A DNA stretch of 64,000 bases, taken from contig NZ_AGTR01000034.1 of assembly GCF_000235625.1 (NCBI RefSeq), forward strand, positions 62,001-126,000. The letters are read 5' to 3'. The number at the start of each line of letters is the position of its first letter. Within the stretch, counting starts at the first letter, position 1. Positions 26,643 through 36,061 of this stretch are shown one piece after another. Source of the DNA: Marinobacter manganoxydans MnI7-9. GTDB taxonomy: Bacteria; Pseudomonadota; Gammaproteobacteria; Pseudomonadales; Oleiphilaceae. Position numbers and translations under genes: made by a program. Under the pieces are notes generated by a model that was given only the letters and a program-made list of their open reading frames with translations, searched no databases and was not told the DNA's origin.

Positions 26643-27704
26643 ATGAAGCTGTTTCACTGTGGCCGATGCGCCAACCTGCTGTATTTTGAAAACAGTCGTT
26701 GTACCAGTTGTGGGTCTGGACTGGGCTTTGCCCCGGATGTCATGGACTTGCTGGCTATCGAGCCAAACGATGATGGCACCTGGGCGGCCGTCGCCCGGGG
26801 CGACCTCTACAGGCTTTGTGGCAACTATCAGAACCAGGGTGCCTGCAACTGGCTGATCCCTTCTCCGGACGCCCACACCTTCTGTGTCGCCTGCCGACTG
26901 AACCGCACCATCCCCGATCTCAGCATTCTGAAGAACAACGATCTCTGGCGGCGTCTGGAGAAGGAAAAGCGGCGTCTGGTGTATTCGGTGTTGCGCCTTG
27001 AGCTGCCCTGCGAACCCCGTAATGAGGACCAGTACGGGCTGGCGTTTGATTTTCTGGCTGACCAGCCGGCGATGTTCGACGAACGCGCGAAAGTAAAAAC
27101 CGGCCACGCAAATGGCGTGATCACCATGAATATTGCCGAGGCAGATCCTGTGGAACGGGAGCGGATGCGCAGCCAGATGGCTGAGCCTTATCGCACTGTT
27201 TTGGGGCATTTCCGTCACGAATCCGGTCATTACTACTGGGACATCCTGGTCCGGTCCGGGCCGTGGCTTGGGCCGGTTCGGGAGATGTTCGGTGATGACG
27301 CCAGAGACTACAAACAGGCGCTGGACCAGTATTACCAGTACGGCCCGCCGGGTGACTGGCAGAGCTGGTACATCAGCTCCTACGCCAGCAGCCATGCCTG
27401 GGAAGACTGGGCCGAGACCTGGGCACACTACCTGCATATGGTGGATACATTAGAGACTGCCTGGCAGTTCGGGATGCGGGTGAATGCCCGCCAGCGCCCG
27501 GTAATGAACAGCGAACCAGACCCTGCGTTTGACCCCTACCAGGCCGACGATTTCGATGCACTGATCAAGCACTGGTTACCCCTGACGCTTGCGCTCAACA
27601 GCCTGAATCGAAGCATGGGGCATGAGGACGCCTACCCCTTCGTGCTTGCGGCTCCGGTGGTGGAGAAGCTCCGTCTGGTACACCGAATAGCTCACGGTGG
27701 TTAA
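26643..27704 (+). CDS. Zinc-ribbon protein with HESGH metallopeptidase motif (COG4307-like)
   Basis: The 353-residue cytosolic protein starts with paired Cys motifs (C6-x2-C9, C20-x2-C23, then C59, C68, C81-x2-C84) that look like two zinc ribbons. The C-terminal part is a zincin-like domain with H192-E193-S-G-H196 in HFRHESGHYYW, and a Glu-rich helix WEDWAETWAHYLH that can give the third zinc ligand. This matches the putative zinc-binding metallopeptidase family COG4307. It ends 15 bases before an ATP-grasp gene, making it the first gene of a peptide-ligase-type cluster in which it may be the hydrolytic partner. Confidence 0.82.
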   Translation: MKLFHCGRCANLLYFENSRCTSCGSGLGFAPDVMDLLAIEPNDDGTWAAVARGDLYRLCGNYQNQGACNWLIPSPDAHTFCVACRLNRTIPDLSILKNNDLWRRLEKEKRRLVYSVLRLELPCEPRNEDQYGLAFDFLADQPAMFDERAKVKTGHANGVITMNIAEADPVERERMRSQMAEPYRTVLGHFRHESGHYYWDILVRSGPWLGPVREMFGDDARDYKQALDQYYQYGPPGDWQSWYISSYASSHAWEDWAETWAHYLHMVDTLETAWQFGMRVNARQRPVMNSEPDPAFDPYQADDFDALIKHWLPLTLALNSLNRSMGHEDAYPFVLAAPVVEKLRLVHRIAHGG

Positions 27705-27718
27705 CGAAAGGACCCCAA

Positions 27719-29179
27719 ATGAAAAAGAACAAATCGATAGACTGGAAAAACTACGATCCCAACGACTTCTTCGATGAGCTGATTGCGGCCAAGGGCAAGC
27801 CCCGGCCGGCGGCCACGGCGATTACCGACTACCTGGGCAACCTTGGTTCCGAGGAAATCCAGGCGCGCCAGCAGGCTGCCGAACTGGCGATACTGGAGAT
27901 GGGGATCAGCTTTACCATTTACAGCGAGGGCGAGAACATCGACCGGGCCTGGCCCTTCGACATCATTCCGAGGGTGATCTCGCTCCGGGAGTGGGAAACC
28001 ATCGAGCAGGGCCTGGCGCAGCGCCTGACGGCGCTCAACATGTTCATCAACGACATCTATAACGACCAGAACATCGTCAAGGACAAGGTGATTCCCAAGT
28101 ACGTGTTCGCCAACTCCAAGAACTTCCGCGAGCAGTGTCGCGGATTCACGCCGCCACTGGGAGTTTGGGCGCACATCTGCGGATCGGATCTGGTGCGTGA
28201 CAAGGACGGCAAGGTTTATGTTCTCGAGGACAACCTGCGGGTCCCCTCGGGTGTTTCCTACATGCTGGAGAACCGTCAGTTGACCAAACGGGTGTTCCCG
28301 GAGCTGTTCGACAAAACCAGCATTCTGCCGGTCGATGACTACACCAACCAGCTGTTCGACATGCTGGCGTCGATTTCGCCCCGGCCTCAGGACCACCCGA
28401 AAATTGCGGTGCTCACGCCAGGTATTTTCAACTCCGCCTATTTTGAACATTCCTTCCTGGCTCAGCGCATGGGCGCCGAGCTGGTAGAAGGGGCCGACCT
28501 GGTGGTTGGCGAAGATGATTGTGTCTACATGCGTACTGTCGAGGGCCTGGAGCGCGTGGATGTGATTTATCGCCGCATTGACGACGATTTCCTGGACCCG
28601 GAGGTATTCCGTTCCGATTCCACTCTGGGCGTGCCCGGTCTGATGCGAGCCTGGCGCAATGGCAAGGTTGGCCTCGCCAATGCACCGGGTGCCGGCGTGG
28701 CCGACGACAAGGTGATCTACGCCTTCGTGCCGGACATGATCCGTTACTACCTGGATGAGGAGCCGATCATCCCGAACGTGCCCACCTACATGTGTGTGAA
28801 CAAGCAGGATCAGGAGTATGTCCTTGAGCATCTCGACGAGTTGGTGGTCAAGCCCGCGAACGAGTCCGGGGGCTATGGCATGCTGGTGGGGCCCCATTCC
28901 ACCAAGAAGCAGCGCACCGAGTTCGCGCGCCTGATCAAGAAGAACCCGCGCAACTACATCGCCCAACCCACATTGAGTCTCTCTGTGGCCCCAACTTTGT
29001 GCGACGAGGGCCTGGCGCCCCGACACCTGGATCTTCGGCCTTTTGTGCTGCAGGGCGTGAGAACCTACGTTACGGCTGGCGGGCTTACGCGGGTGGCGAT
29101 GCGAAAAGGCTCCCTGGTGGTGAATTCGTCCCAGGGCGGTGGAAGCAAGGATACCTGGATCGTGGACGAGGAGAATTGA
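27719..29179 (+). CDS. Circularly permuted ATP-grasp protein (COG2308), stand-alone
   Basis: This is a predicted ATP-dependent carboxylate-amine ligase. The 486 residues contain the family blocks GVWAHICGSDLVRDKDGKVY, VLEDNLRVPSGVSYMLENR (acidic metal-binding segment with E-D-N), LTPGIFNSAYFEHSFLA, VDVIYRRIDDDFLDP and VVKPANESGGYGM (Lys plus Gly-rich nucleotide loop). All the residues expected for nucleotide and metal binding seem present, unlike in the fused paralogue at 33.5 kb. The alpha-E gene follows one base after its stop. No substrate is known for this family. Confidence 0.9.
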   Translation: MKKNKSIDWKNYDPNDFFDELIAAKGKPRPAATAITDYLGNLGSEEIQARQQAAELAILEMGISFTIYSEGENIDRAWPFDIIPRVISLREWETIEQGLAQRLTALNMFINDIYNDQNIVKDKVIPKYVFANSKNFREQCRGFTPPLGVWAHICGSDLVRDKDGKVYVLEDNLRVPSGVSYMLENRQLTKRVFPELFDKTSILPVDDYTNQLFDMLASISPRPQDHPKIAVLTPGIFNSAYFEHSFLAQRMGAELVEGADLVVGEDDCVYMRTVEGLERVDVIYRRIDDDFLDPEVFRSDSTLGVPGLMRAWRNGKVGLANAPGAGVADDKVIYAFVPDMIRYYLDEEPIIPNVPTYMCVNKQDQEYVLEHLDELVVKPANESGGYGMLVGPHSTKKQRTEFARLIKKNPRNYIAQPTLSLSVAPTLCDEGLAPRHLDLRPFVLQGVRTYVTAGGLTRVAMRKGSLVVNSSQGGGSKDTWIVDEEN

Positions 29180-29180
29180 T

Positions 29181-30119
29181 GTGCTGTCACGTGTAGCGGA
29201 ACGACTGTACTGGATGGCCAGATACCTTGAGCGGGCCGAGAACAACGCCCGGATGATCATGGCCTTTAATTCACTGGCGTTGGACATGCCCCGGGAAACC
29301 CAGCTTTCCTGGAAGGGACTGGTGGCCGTGACGGGCATGGGGGCGCTGTTTGACCAGCATCATCAGAAGGCCGATGAGCGCAACTGTGTGAAGTTTCTGA
29401 TGGCGGATGGCTACAACCCGAGCTCCATTGCCTCCTGCATCAAGGCCGCCCGGGAGAACGTGCGCACCACCCGGGACCAGATTCCAACCGACGCCTGGGA
29501 GGTGATCAACGAGCTGTACCGGTACATCCTGGAGAACATAGATCAGGGGGTTGGTAAGCGGGCGAGGTACGAATTCCTCAACGAAATCGTGGGTCGCTGC
29601 CAGATGCTCAATGGTTTGCTGGCCGGTTGCATGAGTCACGATGAGGGGTATGACTTCATCCGGGTAGGCCGCAACCTGGAGCGGGCGGACATGGCCACCC
29701 GGCAGATTGAAGTGGGCGCCCTGCAGTTCCTCGACGGCTGGGATGGCACCGAAACCTATGGCGGGCTGCTGTGGACCAGTGTCCTGCGTTATCAGAGTGC
29801 CTTCCAGATGTACCGTCACAATGTGCGGCGGAAGGTCAGCGGGCCTCTGGTCATTCGTTTCCTGTTGCAGAATGAGCCGTTCCCGCGATCGGTGCTGCAC
29901 AGCCTCAGCGAAGTCGCGGGCGCTCTCGACCGTCTGCCAAGGAACGAGATTCCGCTCCGCACCGCGTTGCAGGCGGTACGTCACACCCGGGATGGGGACG
30001 TGGATGCACTGATCCGCAAGGAGGACGTGATCCTGTTCCTGGAAAAACTGCAGTTAGAAATCGGTGAGCTTCACGACGATATTGCAGAGACGTGGTTTCC
30101 TGTCTACGAGACAGCCTGA
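29181..30119 (+). CDS. Alpha-E domain protein (COG2307)
   Basis: This 312-residue, all-helical protein has the family start LSRVAERLYWMARYLERAEN and conserved YDFIRVGRNLERADMATRQI. The start is the GTG at 29181, with GAGGAG at 29168-29173 and one base after the ATP-grasp stop; the longer frame overlapping that gene adds non-family residues. Alpha-E proteins almost always accompany circularly permuted ATP-grasp proteins and are thought to act with them, either as a domain that holds the substrate or as a structural partner. No biochemical role is established. Confidence 0.9.
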   Translation: MLSRVAERLYWMARYLERAENNARMIMAFNSLALDMPRETQLSWKGLVAVTGMGALFDQHHQKADERNCVKFLMADGYNPSSIASCIKAARENVRTTRDQIPTDAWEVINELYRYILENIDQGVGKRARYEFLNEIVGRCQMLNGLLAGCMSHDEGYDFIRVGRNLERADMATRQIEVGALQFLDGWDGTETYGGLLWTSVLRYQSAFQMYRHNVRRKVSGPLVIRFLLQNEPFPRSVLHSLSEVAGALDRLPRNEIPLRTALQAVRHTRDGDVDALIRKEDVILFLEKLQLEIGELHDDIAETWFPVYETA

Positions 30120-30154
30120 AACTCCCAATTTTATTCGCCTGTGAGATAGGTTCC

Positions 30155-33100
30155 ATGTCGATTCACGTTGCCCTGAGCCATACCACCCACTATCGCTATG
30201 AGCGCCCGATCAGCCTGGGCCCGCAAATAGTTCGATTGCGTCCGTGTCCGCACGGGCGGACGCGCATCCTCAGCTACTCGCTGAAGGTGGAACCAGAGGG
30301 TTATTTCCTGAACTGGCAACAGGACCCCCAGGCCAATTATCTGGCCCGCCTGGTGTTTCCGGAGAAAACCGAAGAACTGAAGATCACTGTGGATCTGGTT
30401 GCCGAGATGGCCGTGATCAACCCGTTCGATTTCTTTCTGGAACCCCGGGCAGAGACCATTCCGTTTGAATACGAGGAGTGGCAGACGGCAGAGCTGGCGC
30501 CTTATTTACAGAAACTACCGGAAACACCGGAATTCCGTAAGTGGATGGCCACCATAGACCGCAAGGAAACTCCCAGCGTGGATTTCCTGGTGGGTGTGAA
30601 CCAGAGCCTTGCTGACCGTATTGATTACCTGATCCGGATGGAGCCGGGCGTCCAGACCCCGGAGGAAACCCTGAAAAAGGGCTCCGGCTCCTGTCGGGAT
30701 TCGACCTGGTTGCTGGTGCAGACGCTCCGGCATCTGGGGCTGGCGGCGCGCTTTGTGTCCGGCTACCTGATTCAGCTCAAGGCAGACCAGAAAGCACTGG
30801 ATGGCCCTTCGGGCGCTGAGGAAGACTTCACCGATTTGCACGCCTGGTGCGAAGTCTTCCTGCCGGGCGCCGGTTGGGTGGGGCTGGATCCGACGTCCGG
30901 CCTGTTTGCCGGAGAAGGGCATATCCCGCTGGCCTGCAGCCCGGATCCGTCCTCGGCGGCGCCAATTACCGGCATGGTTGAGGAGTGCGGGGTCGAGTTC
31001 GAGCACCAGATGAGCGTTCAGCGCATCTGGGAAGCACCTCGGGTGACCAAACCCTATACCGAGGCCCAGTGGCAACGCATCGTTGGGCTGGGCCATGACG
31101 TGGACCAGCGTCTGACAGAACTGGATGTGCGTCTGACCCAGGGCGGTGAACCCACCTTCGTGGCGAATCACGACCGGGACGAGCCGGAGTGGAACACCGA
31201 GGCCATGGGCCCCACCAAGCGCAAGAAGGCCATCGAGCTCTATCACCGGATGCGGGATCGCTATGGCGCTGGCGGGTTGGTTCATTTCGGCCAGGGAAAG
31301 TGGTATCCGGGGGAGCCGCTGCCCCGATGGTCCCTGAACTGTTACTGGCGCAAGGATGGCGAGCCGATCTGGCGGGACGAGCGCTGGCTGGCGGATGAGC
31401 GCATCGAAGGCAACGCAAGCCCGGAAGATGCCCACAGGTTTTTGTCGGCCCTGGCGAAAGAGCTTGGTGTTGATGAAAAACAGCTGTTCCCGGGGTTCGA
31501 GGATGCCTTTTATTACTTGTGGCGGGAACGACGTCTACCGGTCAACGTCGATCCTTTCGATGCGAAACTCGAGAATGCCTTGGAGCGCAAGCAGCTTCAG
31601 CAGATTTTCAGCCGGGGACTGGATGAGCCCGTCGGCTACGTGCTGCCACTGCGTGTGTCGGAAAAGGAACAGGCCTGGGAAACCGGCCCGTGGTTCCTTC
31701 GCAGTGAACGCTGTTACCTGATTCCGGGCGGCTCCCCCATGGGGCACCGGCTGCCTCTGGATGGCCAGCCCTGGGTGGAAGAAGCCGATTACCCCTGGAT
31801 ACACGAGCAGGACCCCTTTGCGCCCCGTGGCTCGTTGCCTGCCAGCGAGGAGATCCGGCAATGGAACAGCCGTGGCCAGGTCGGCCAGTCGTCGCCGGAG
31901 CGGGAGCCTCCCGCAAAAGGCAAGTCGGCACCGGAGATTGTCCGAACGGCCCTGTGTGTGGAGCCCCGGGATGGCATTCTCCGTATTTTCATGCCGCCGC
32001 TGGAGGAGCTTGAGCCCTATCTGGCATTGGTGTCAGCCATCGAGAAAACCGCTGCAACTCTCCAACAACCGGTATTGCTGGAGGGCTACGAGCCACCCTC
32101 GGACCACCGGATCACCCATTTCCGGATCACCCCGGACCCGGGGGTGATCGAAGTGAATGTGCAGCCGGTCCGGACCTGGGACGAAATGGTGGAGCAGACC
32201 GAATCCCTGTACGCCGACGCCTACGAATGCCGGCTCACCTCCGAGAAGTTTATGATGGACGGCCGTCATACCGGCACCGGTGGCGGCAACCATTTTGTGC
32301 TGGGCGCCCAGAAGGCAGAGGATTCGCCCTTCCTGCGACGTCCGGACCTGTTACGCAGCCTCATCAGTTACTGGCATAACCACCCCAGCCTGTCCTACCT
32401 GTTCTCCGGCCTGTTTATCGGTCCCAGCTCCCAGGCGCCGAGAATCGACGAAGCCCGCAACGATCACGTGTTCGAAATGGAACTGGCGTTCCGGGAGATG
32501 GAGCGGTTATGCCCTGTGGGCAAAAAAGTCGCGCCCTGGGTGGTGGACCGCTTGCTCCGGGACCTGCTTACGGACGTCACCGGCAATACCCACAGGGCCG
32601 AGTTCTGTATCGACAAGCTCTATTCCCCGGACGGCCCGGGTGGGCGTCATGGTCTGCTCGAGTTGCGGGCCTTCGAGATGCCACCCCATGCCCGCATGAG
32701 CCTGACCCAGCAATTGCTGCTGCGGGCGCTGGTGGCCCGATTCTGGGAGCAGCCCTACAAACCCAGCGGGCTGGTTCGCTGGGGAACCGAGCTGCACGAC
32801 CGGTTCCTACTACCTCACTATGTCTGGCAGGACTTCGAGGACGTCATCGACGATATGAAGGCCCAGGGTTACCCGCTCGAGAGCGAGTGGTTCGCGCCCC
32901 ATTTCGAGTTCCGGTTCCCCCGGATCGGCGATTACAAGGTCAAGGGCATAACCCTTGAGCTGCGTTCGGCTCTGGAGCCCTGGCATGTGACCGGGGAACA
33001 CGGCGCTATCGGCGGCACCGCCCGCTACGTGGATTCTTCCCTGGAGCGTTTGCAGGTGAAGGTACGCGGCGCTGCCCCGGATCGTTACCAGATCACCTGC

Positions 33101-33457
33101 AATCAGGTGCCGTTGCCGCTTCAGCCAACAGGGATGGTGGGTGAATCGGTCGCCGGCGTCCGGTACCGGGCCTGGCAGCCATCCCAGTGCATGCACCCGA
33201 CCATTGGTGTGGATGGGCCTTTGGTGTTTGATATCGTGGACACCTGGAATGAACGCAGCCTGGGCGGCTGTGAATATCACGTGACCCATCCCGGTGGCCG
33301 GAATTTCGAGACTTTGCCGGTGAACTCGTTCGAAGCGGAAGGCCGCCGCATGGCGCGCTTCTTCCGGATGGGACACAGCTCGGGGCAACAGCCCCTGCGG
33401 CCGGTTCCGGAGCATCGGGAGTTTCCGTTTACCCTGGATCTGCGATATCACAAATAA
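30155..33457 (+). CDS. Transglutaminase-like protein with large DUF2126 C-terminal domain
   Basis: The 1100-residue protein begins with a beta-rich N-terminal domain (SIHVALSHTTHYRYERPISL), then a transglutaminase/cysteine-protease core with C180 in GSGSCRDSTW, H229 in DLHAWCEVF and D245 in VGLDPTSG, a complete triad. Residues about 340-1100 are DUF2126. There PGVIEVNVQP, GTGGGNHFVLG and SYLFSGLFIGPSSQAPR recall glutamine-synthetase/GCS-type ligases, where an E-x-N and Gly-rich segments bind metal and substrate. It could thus both form and cut amide bonds. The start is the ATG at 30155. The start is 35 bases after the alpha-E stop. Confidence 0.9.
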   Translation: MSIHVALSHTTHYRYERPISLGPQIVRLRPCPHGRTRILSYSLKVEPEGYFLNWQQDPQANYLARLVFPEKTEELKITVDLVAEMAVINPFDFFLEPRAETIPFEYEEWQTAELAPYLQKLPETPEFRKWMATIDRKETPSVDFLVGVNQSLADRIDYLIRMEPGVQTPEETLKKGSGSCRDSTWLLVQTLRHLGLAARFVSGYLIQLKADQKALDGPSGAEEDFTDLHAWCEVFLPGAGWVGLDPTSGLFAGEGHIPLACSPDPSSAAPITGMVEECGVEFEHQMSVQRIWEAPRVTKPYTEAQWQRIVGLGHDVDQRLTELDVRLTQGGEPTFVANHDRDEPEWNTEAMGPTKRKKAIELYHRMRDRYGAGGLVHFGQGKWYPGEPLPRWSLNCYWRKDGEPIWRDERWLADERIEGNASPEDAHRFLSALAKELGVDEKQLFPGFEDAFYYLWRERRLPVNVDPFDAKLENALERKQLQQIFSRGLDEPVGYVLPLRVSEKEQAWETGPWFLRSERCYLIPGGSPMGHRLPLDGQPWVEEADYPWIHEQDPFAPRGSLPASEEIRQWNSRGQVGQSSPEREPPAKGKSAPEIVRTALCVEPRDGILRIFMPPLEELEPYLALVSAIEKTAATLQQPVLLEGYEPPSDHRITHFRITPDPGVIEVNVQPVRTWDEMVEQTESLYADAYECRLTSEKFMMDGRHTGTGGGNHFVLGAQKAEDSPFLRRPDLLRSLISYWHNHPSLSYLFSGLFIGPSSQAPRIDEARNDHVFEMELAFREMERLCPVGKKVAPWVVDRLLRDLLTDVTGNTHRAEFCIDKLYSPDGPGGRHGLLELRAFEMPPHARMSLTQQLLLRALVARFWEQPYKPSGLVRWGTELHDRFLLPHYVWQDFEDVIDDMKAQGYPLESEWFAPHFEFRFPRIGDYKVKGITLELRSALEPWHVTGEHGAIGGTARYVDSSLERLQVKVRGAAPDRYQITCNQVPLPLQPTGMVGESVAGVRYRAWQPSQCMHPTIGVDGPLVFDIVDTWNERSLGGCEYHVTHPGGRNFETLPVNSFEAEGRRMARFFRMGHSSGQQPLRPVPEHREFPFTLDLRYHK

Positions 33458-33546
33458 GATGCCTGGACATGTGGTTTGATGCTGGCTCCGGAGAGTAGAA
33501 AGCGGCTATGCTTCCAGCTCACTGACTAACGGAGCCTGAATTCAAG

Positions 33547-36051
33547 GTGGCGAAGCAGCAAGCAGTTACTGACATCCTCCGCCAGTACCATCCGGTGCCG
33601 GACCGGTTTGATGAGCTTGGCACCGGGGGTTCCGGGCCCAAGTCGCACTGGCGTCCGTTGTTGCAGCAGCTGAACCTTGAGTCTGTCGCTGGTCTCAACC
33701 TCAGGGCTCAGGCGGTTTCCAATGCCATCGCCGAAGATGGCGTAACCTACAACGTCTATGAAGACCCCCGCGGCGATACCCGACCCTGGGAGGTGGATCT
33801 GCTGCCGCTGGTGTTGGGCGCCGATGAATGGCAATGGCTCTCGAAAGCCGTCGCCCAGCGTGCAGAGCTCCTGGACAGCGTTCTGGCCGATCTATACGGC
33901 GAGCAGTCGCTGTTAAAAGAAGGTCTTATGCCTCCGGCCCTGGTCTACGGGCAGGCGGGTTTCCAGTGGCCCTGCCAGGGGATTCAGCCTGCCGGGGGCC
34001 GGTTCCTGCACCTGTATGCCGTGGATCTGGCGCGCGCACCAGACGGCGGTTGGTGGGTAATGGCAGACCGTACCCAGGCGCCCTCCGGCGCCGGTTACGC
34101 CCTTCAGAACCGGCTGGTGATTTCCCGGGCGTTCCCGGCGCCATTCCACAACCTGCCGGTAACCAACCTTTCGGAATTCTTCCAGGGTTTCCAGAACAGT
34201 CTGGCGGGCATGTCGCCAGCCGGAACCGAGTCACCGCTTTGCGTTCTGCTGACCCCGGGCCGTTTCAACGAAACTTATTTCGAACATGTGTTCCTGGCCC
34301 GTTACCTGGGTTTGCCGCTGGTCGAGGGCCAGGATCTTACCGTGCGAGATGACACGGTGTACCTGAAAACGCTTCAGGGCCTGCGGCGGGTACACGCCAT
34401 TTATCGCCGGCTGGACGATGGCTTCTGTGATCCGCTGGAGCTTCGCGCCGATTCCGTGCTGGGGATTCCCGGGCTTCTGGGAGCGGTGCGGGCAGGCAAG
34501 GTGCTGATGGCAAATGCCCTGGGTTCCGGGGTGCTTGAGAGTGCGGCGTTATTCGGGTTTTTGCCGGAGATTTCGAAGAAATTACTGGGCTCGCCTCTGG
34601 CTATGCCGTCGGTGGCGTCCTGGTGGTGTGGTGAGAAACCGGCTCTGGATTATGTCATTGAGCACCTGGACGAGCTGGTCATTAAACCGGCCTTCGCGAG
34701 CATGCGAATGGAGCCGGTGTTCGGTTACCAGGTGAAAGGTGCAGAGCGGGACGCCCTGATCAAGAAGATGCATGCCCATCCCCATGCCTTTGTCGGCCAG
34801 GAGCTCGTCCATCTTTCCCAGGCGCCGGTCTGGAAGGGGGATCCGGAGCAGCCGCTGGCCACCCGGTCCATCGGCCTGCGGCTGTTTGCGGCGGCCACGC
34901 CTTCCGGCTGGCGGGTCATGCCCGGTGGGCTGACCCGGGTCGCCATGGATGCGGGTGTGGAAGTCATCTCCATGCAACGGGGAGGGCTGTCGAAGGACAC
35001 CTGGGTACAGGCTCGCTACACGGCTCCCTCCAAGTCACTGATCAAGAGACGGCTGCAGGTGTCTGACCTGCTCGACGGCGAGCGGGACACGCCCTCCCGG
35101 GTGGGGGAAAACCTGTTCTGGATGGGCCGGCACTCGGAGCGGGCGGAGGGAACTGCCCGTTTATTGCGGGCGGCGTTCAACCGTCTGTCGGGCCACGACC
35201 AGGCCAGCGAAGAAGCCCTGCTCGGGCTGCAACAGGCAGCCGAACAATTCGGGACCCTTCCGGAGCCTGAAGAAGATGCGGTCCCCGAGCCGCTTCCCGA
35301 CGCCTTGTTGAGAGCGGTGAGTGACCTGCAATTTCCGGGTTCAATCGCGTCGATTCTTGATGCCCTGCTGTTCAACGCCAGCCAGGTCCGGGACCGTCTG
35401 TCTTCCGACAACTGGCACACGCTCAATCGGGTGGGCAAGCCCCTGAGCCCGGCGCCAACCACGCCAGACCGGTCGATTCGGGCACTGAACCTGGTGTTGC
35501 TTGATTGCATCTCCCTGGCGGGCTTTGCGATGGATGACATTACGCGGGATGCCAGCTGGGTTTTCCTGGTGATCGGCCGGCGCCTGGAGCGACTGGCCAA
35601 TCTCTGTACGCTGATTTGCGTGCCCCTGTTCAGCGACCGGTTCAGCCGCCATGCCATGCTCGAGTGGCTGCTGGAAGTGGCCAACTCGGAAGTCACCTAC
35701 CGCACCCGGTACCGTCGGACACCAGAGCTTCTGGGGGTACTCCATACCCTGGTGATAGACGCAAGCAACCCTCATTCGGTGATGTTCCAGCTGCGCCAGC
35801 TGCAGAAGGACCTGCCGGAAATGGGGCGTAAAACCGGCCAGCTGTTTCCGCCGGATCTGAACGAATCGCTGCAGCGGCTGCGAGCGCTTGATTTGCATCC
35901 GTTTGAGCGCAAGCGCCCGGACAAAGCCTGTGAAGCCCTGGCGGAGCTATTGTGTGACATCCGGTCGGAGGCCTATCGTGTGTCTGATGAAATTCAGCGG
36001 CAGTGTTTTATTCACACCCGGTATTCCGACCGGTCTGTGAACCCGGATTGA
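33547..36051 (+). CDS. Fused circularly permuted ATP-grasp and alpha-E protein
   Basis: In this 834-residue protein residues 1 to about 490 are ATP-grasp, and from about 515 the alpha-E domain (PSRVGENLFWMGRHSERAEG) follows. It is thus a fusion of the two separate proteins encoded just upstream. The metal-binding segment reads VMADRTQAPSGAGYALQNR instead of VLEDNLRVPSG, and the loop after IKPA reads FASMRMEPVFG instead of NESGGYGM. It may use a different substrate or be non-catalytic. The start is GTG at 33547, with a GGAG-type site 10-15 bases upstream. A 90-base gap separates it from the preceding gene. Confidence 0.9.
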   Translation: MAKQQAVTDILRQYHPVPDRFDELGTGGSGPKSHWRPLLQQLNLESVAGLNLRAQAVSNAIAEDGVTYNVYEDPRGDTRPWEVDLLPLVLGADEWQWLSKAVAQRAELLDSVLADLYGEQSLLKEGLMPPALVYGQAGFQWPCQGIQPAGGRFLHLYAVDLARAPDGGWWVMADRTQAPSGAGYALQNRLVISRAFPAPFHNLPVTNLSEFFQGFQNSLAGMSPAGTESPLCVLLTPGRFNETYFEHVFLARYLGLPLVEGQDLTVRDDTVYLKTLQGLRRVHAIYRRLDDGFCDPLELRADSVLGIPGLLGAVRAGKVLMANALGSGVLESAALFGFLPEISKKLLGSPLAMPSVASWWCGEKPALDYVIEHLDELVIKPAFASMRMEPVFGYQVKGAERDALIKKMHAHPHAFVGQELVHLSQAPVWKGDPEQPLATRSIGLRLFAAATPSGWRVMPGGLTRVAMDAGVEVISMQRGGLSKDTWVQARYTAPSKSLIKRRLQVSDLLDGERDTPSRVGENLFWMGRHSERAEGTARLLRAAFNRLSGHDQASEEALLGLQQAAEQFGTLPEPEEDAVPEPLPDALLRAVSDLQFPGSIASILDALLFNASQVRDRLSSDNWHTLNRVGKPLSPAPTTPDRSIRALNLVLLDCISLAGFAMDDITRDASWVFLVIGRRLERLANLCTLICVPLFSDRFSRHAMLEWLLEVANSEVTYRTRYRRTPELLGVLHTLVIDASNPHSVMFQLRQLQKDLPEMGRKTGQLFPPDLNESLQRLRALDLHPFERKRPDKACEALAELLCDIRSEAYRVSDEIQRQCFIHTRYSDRSVNPD

Positions 36052-36061
36052 GGCACCTGTC

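Noticed and set aside
27701-29338. 545-codon open frame antisense to the ATP-grasp and alpha-E genes
   Set aside because: A shadow of two strongly supported genes; it has no start context or family motif.
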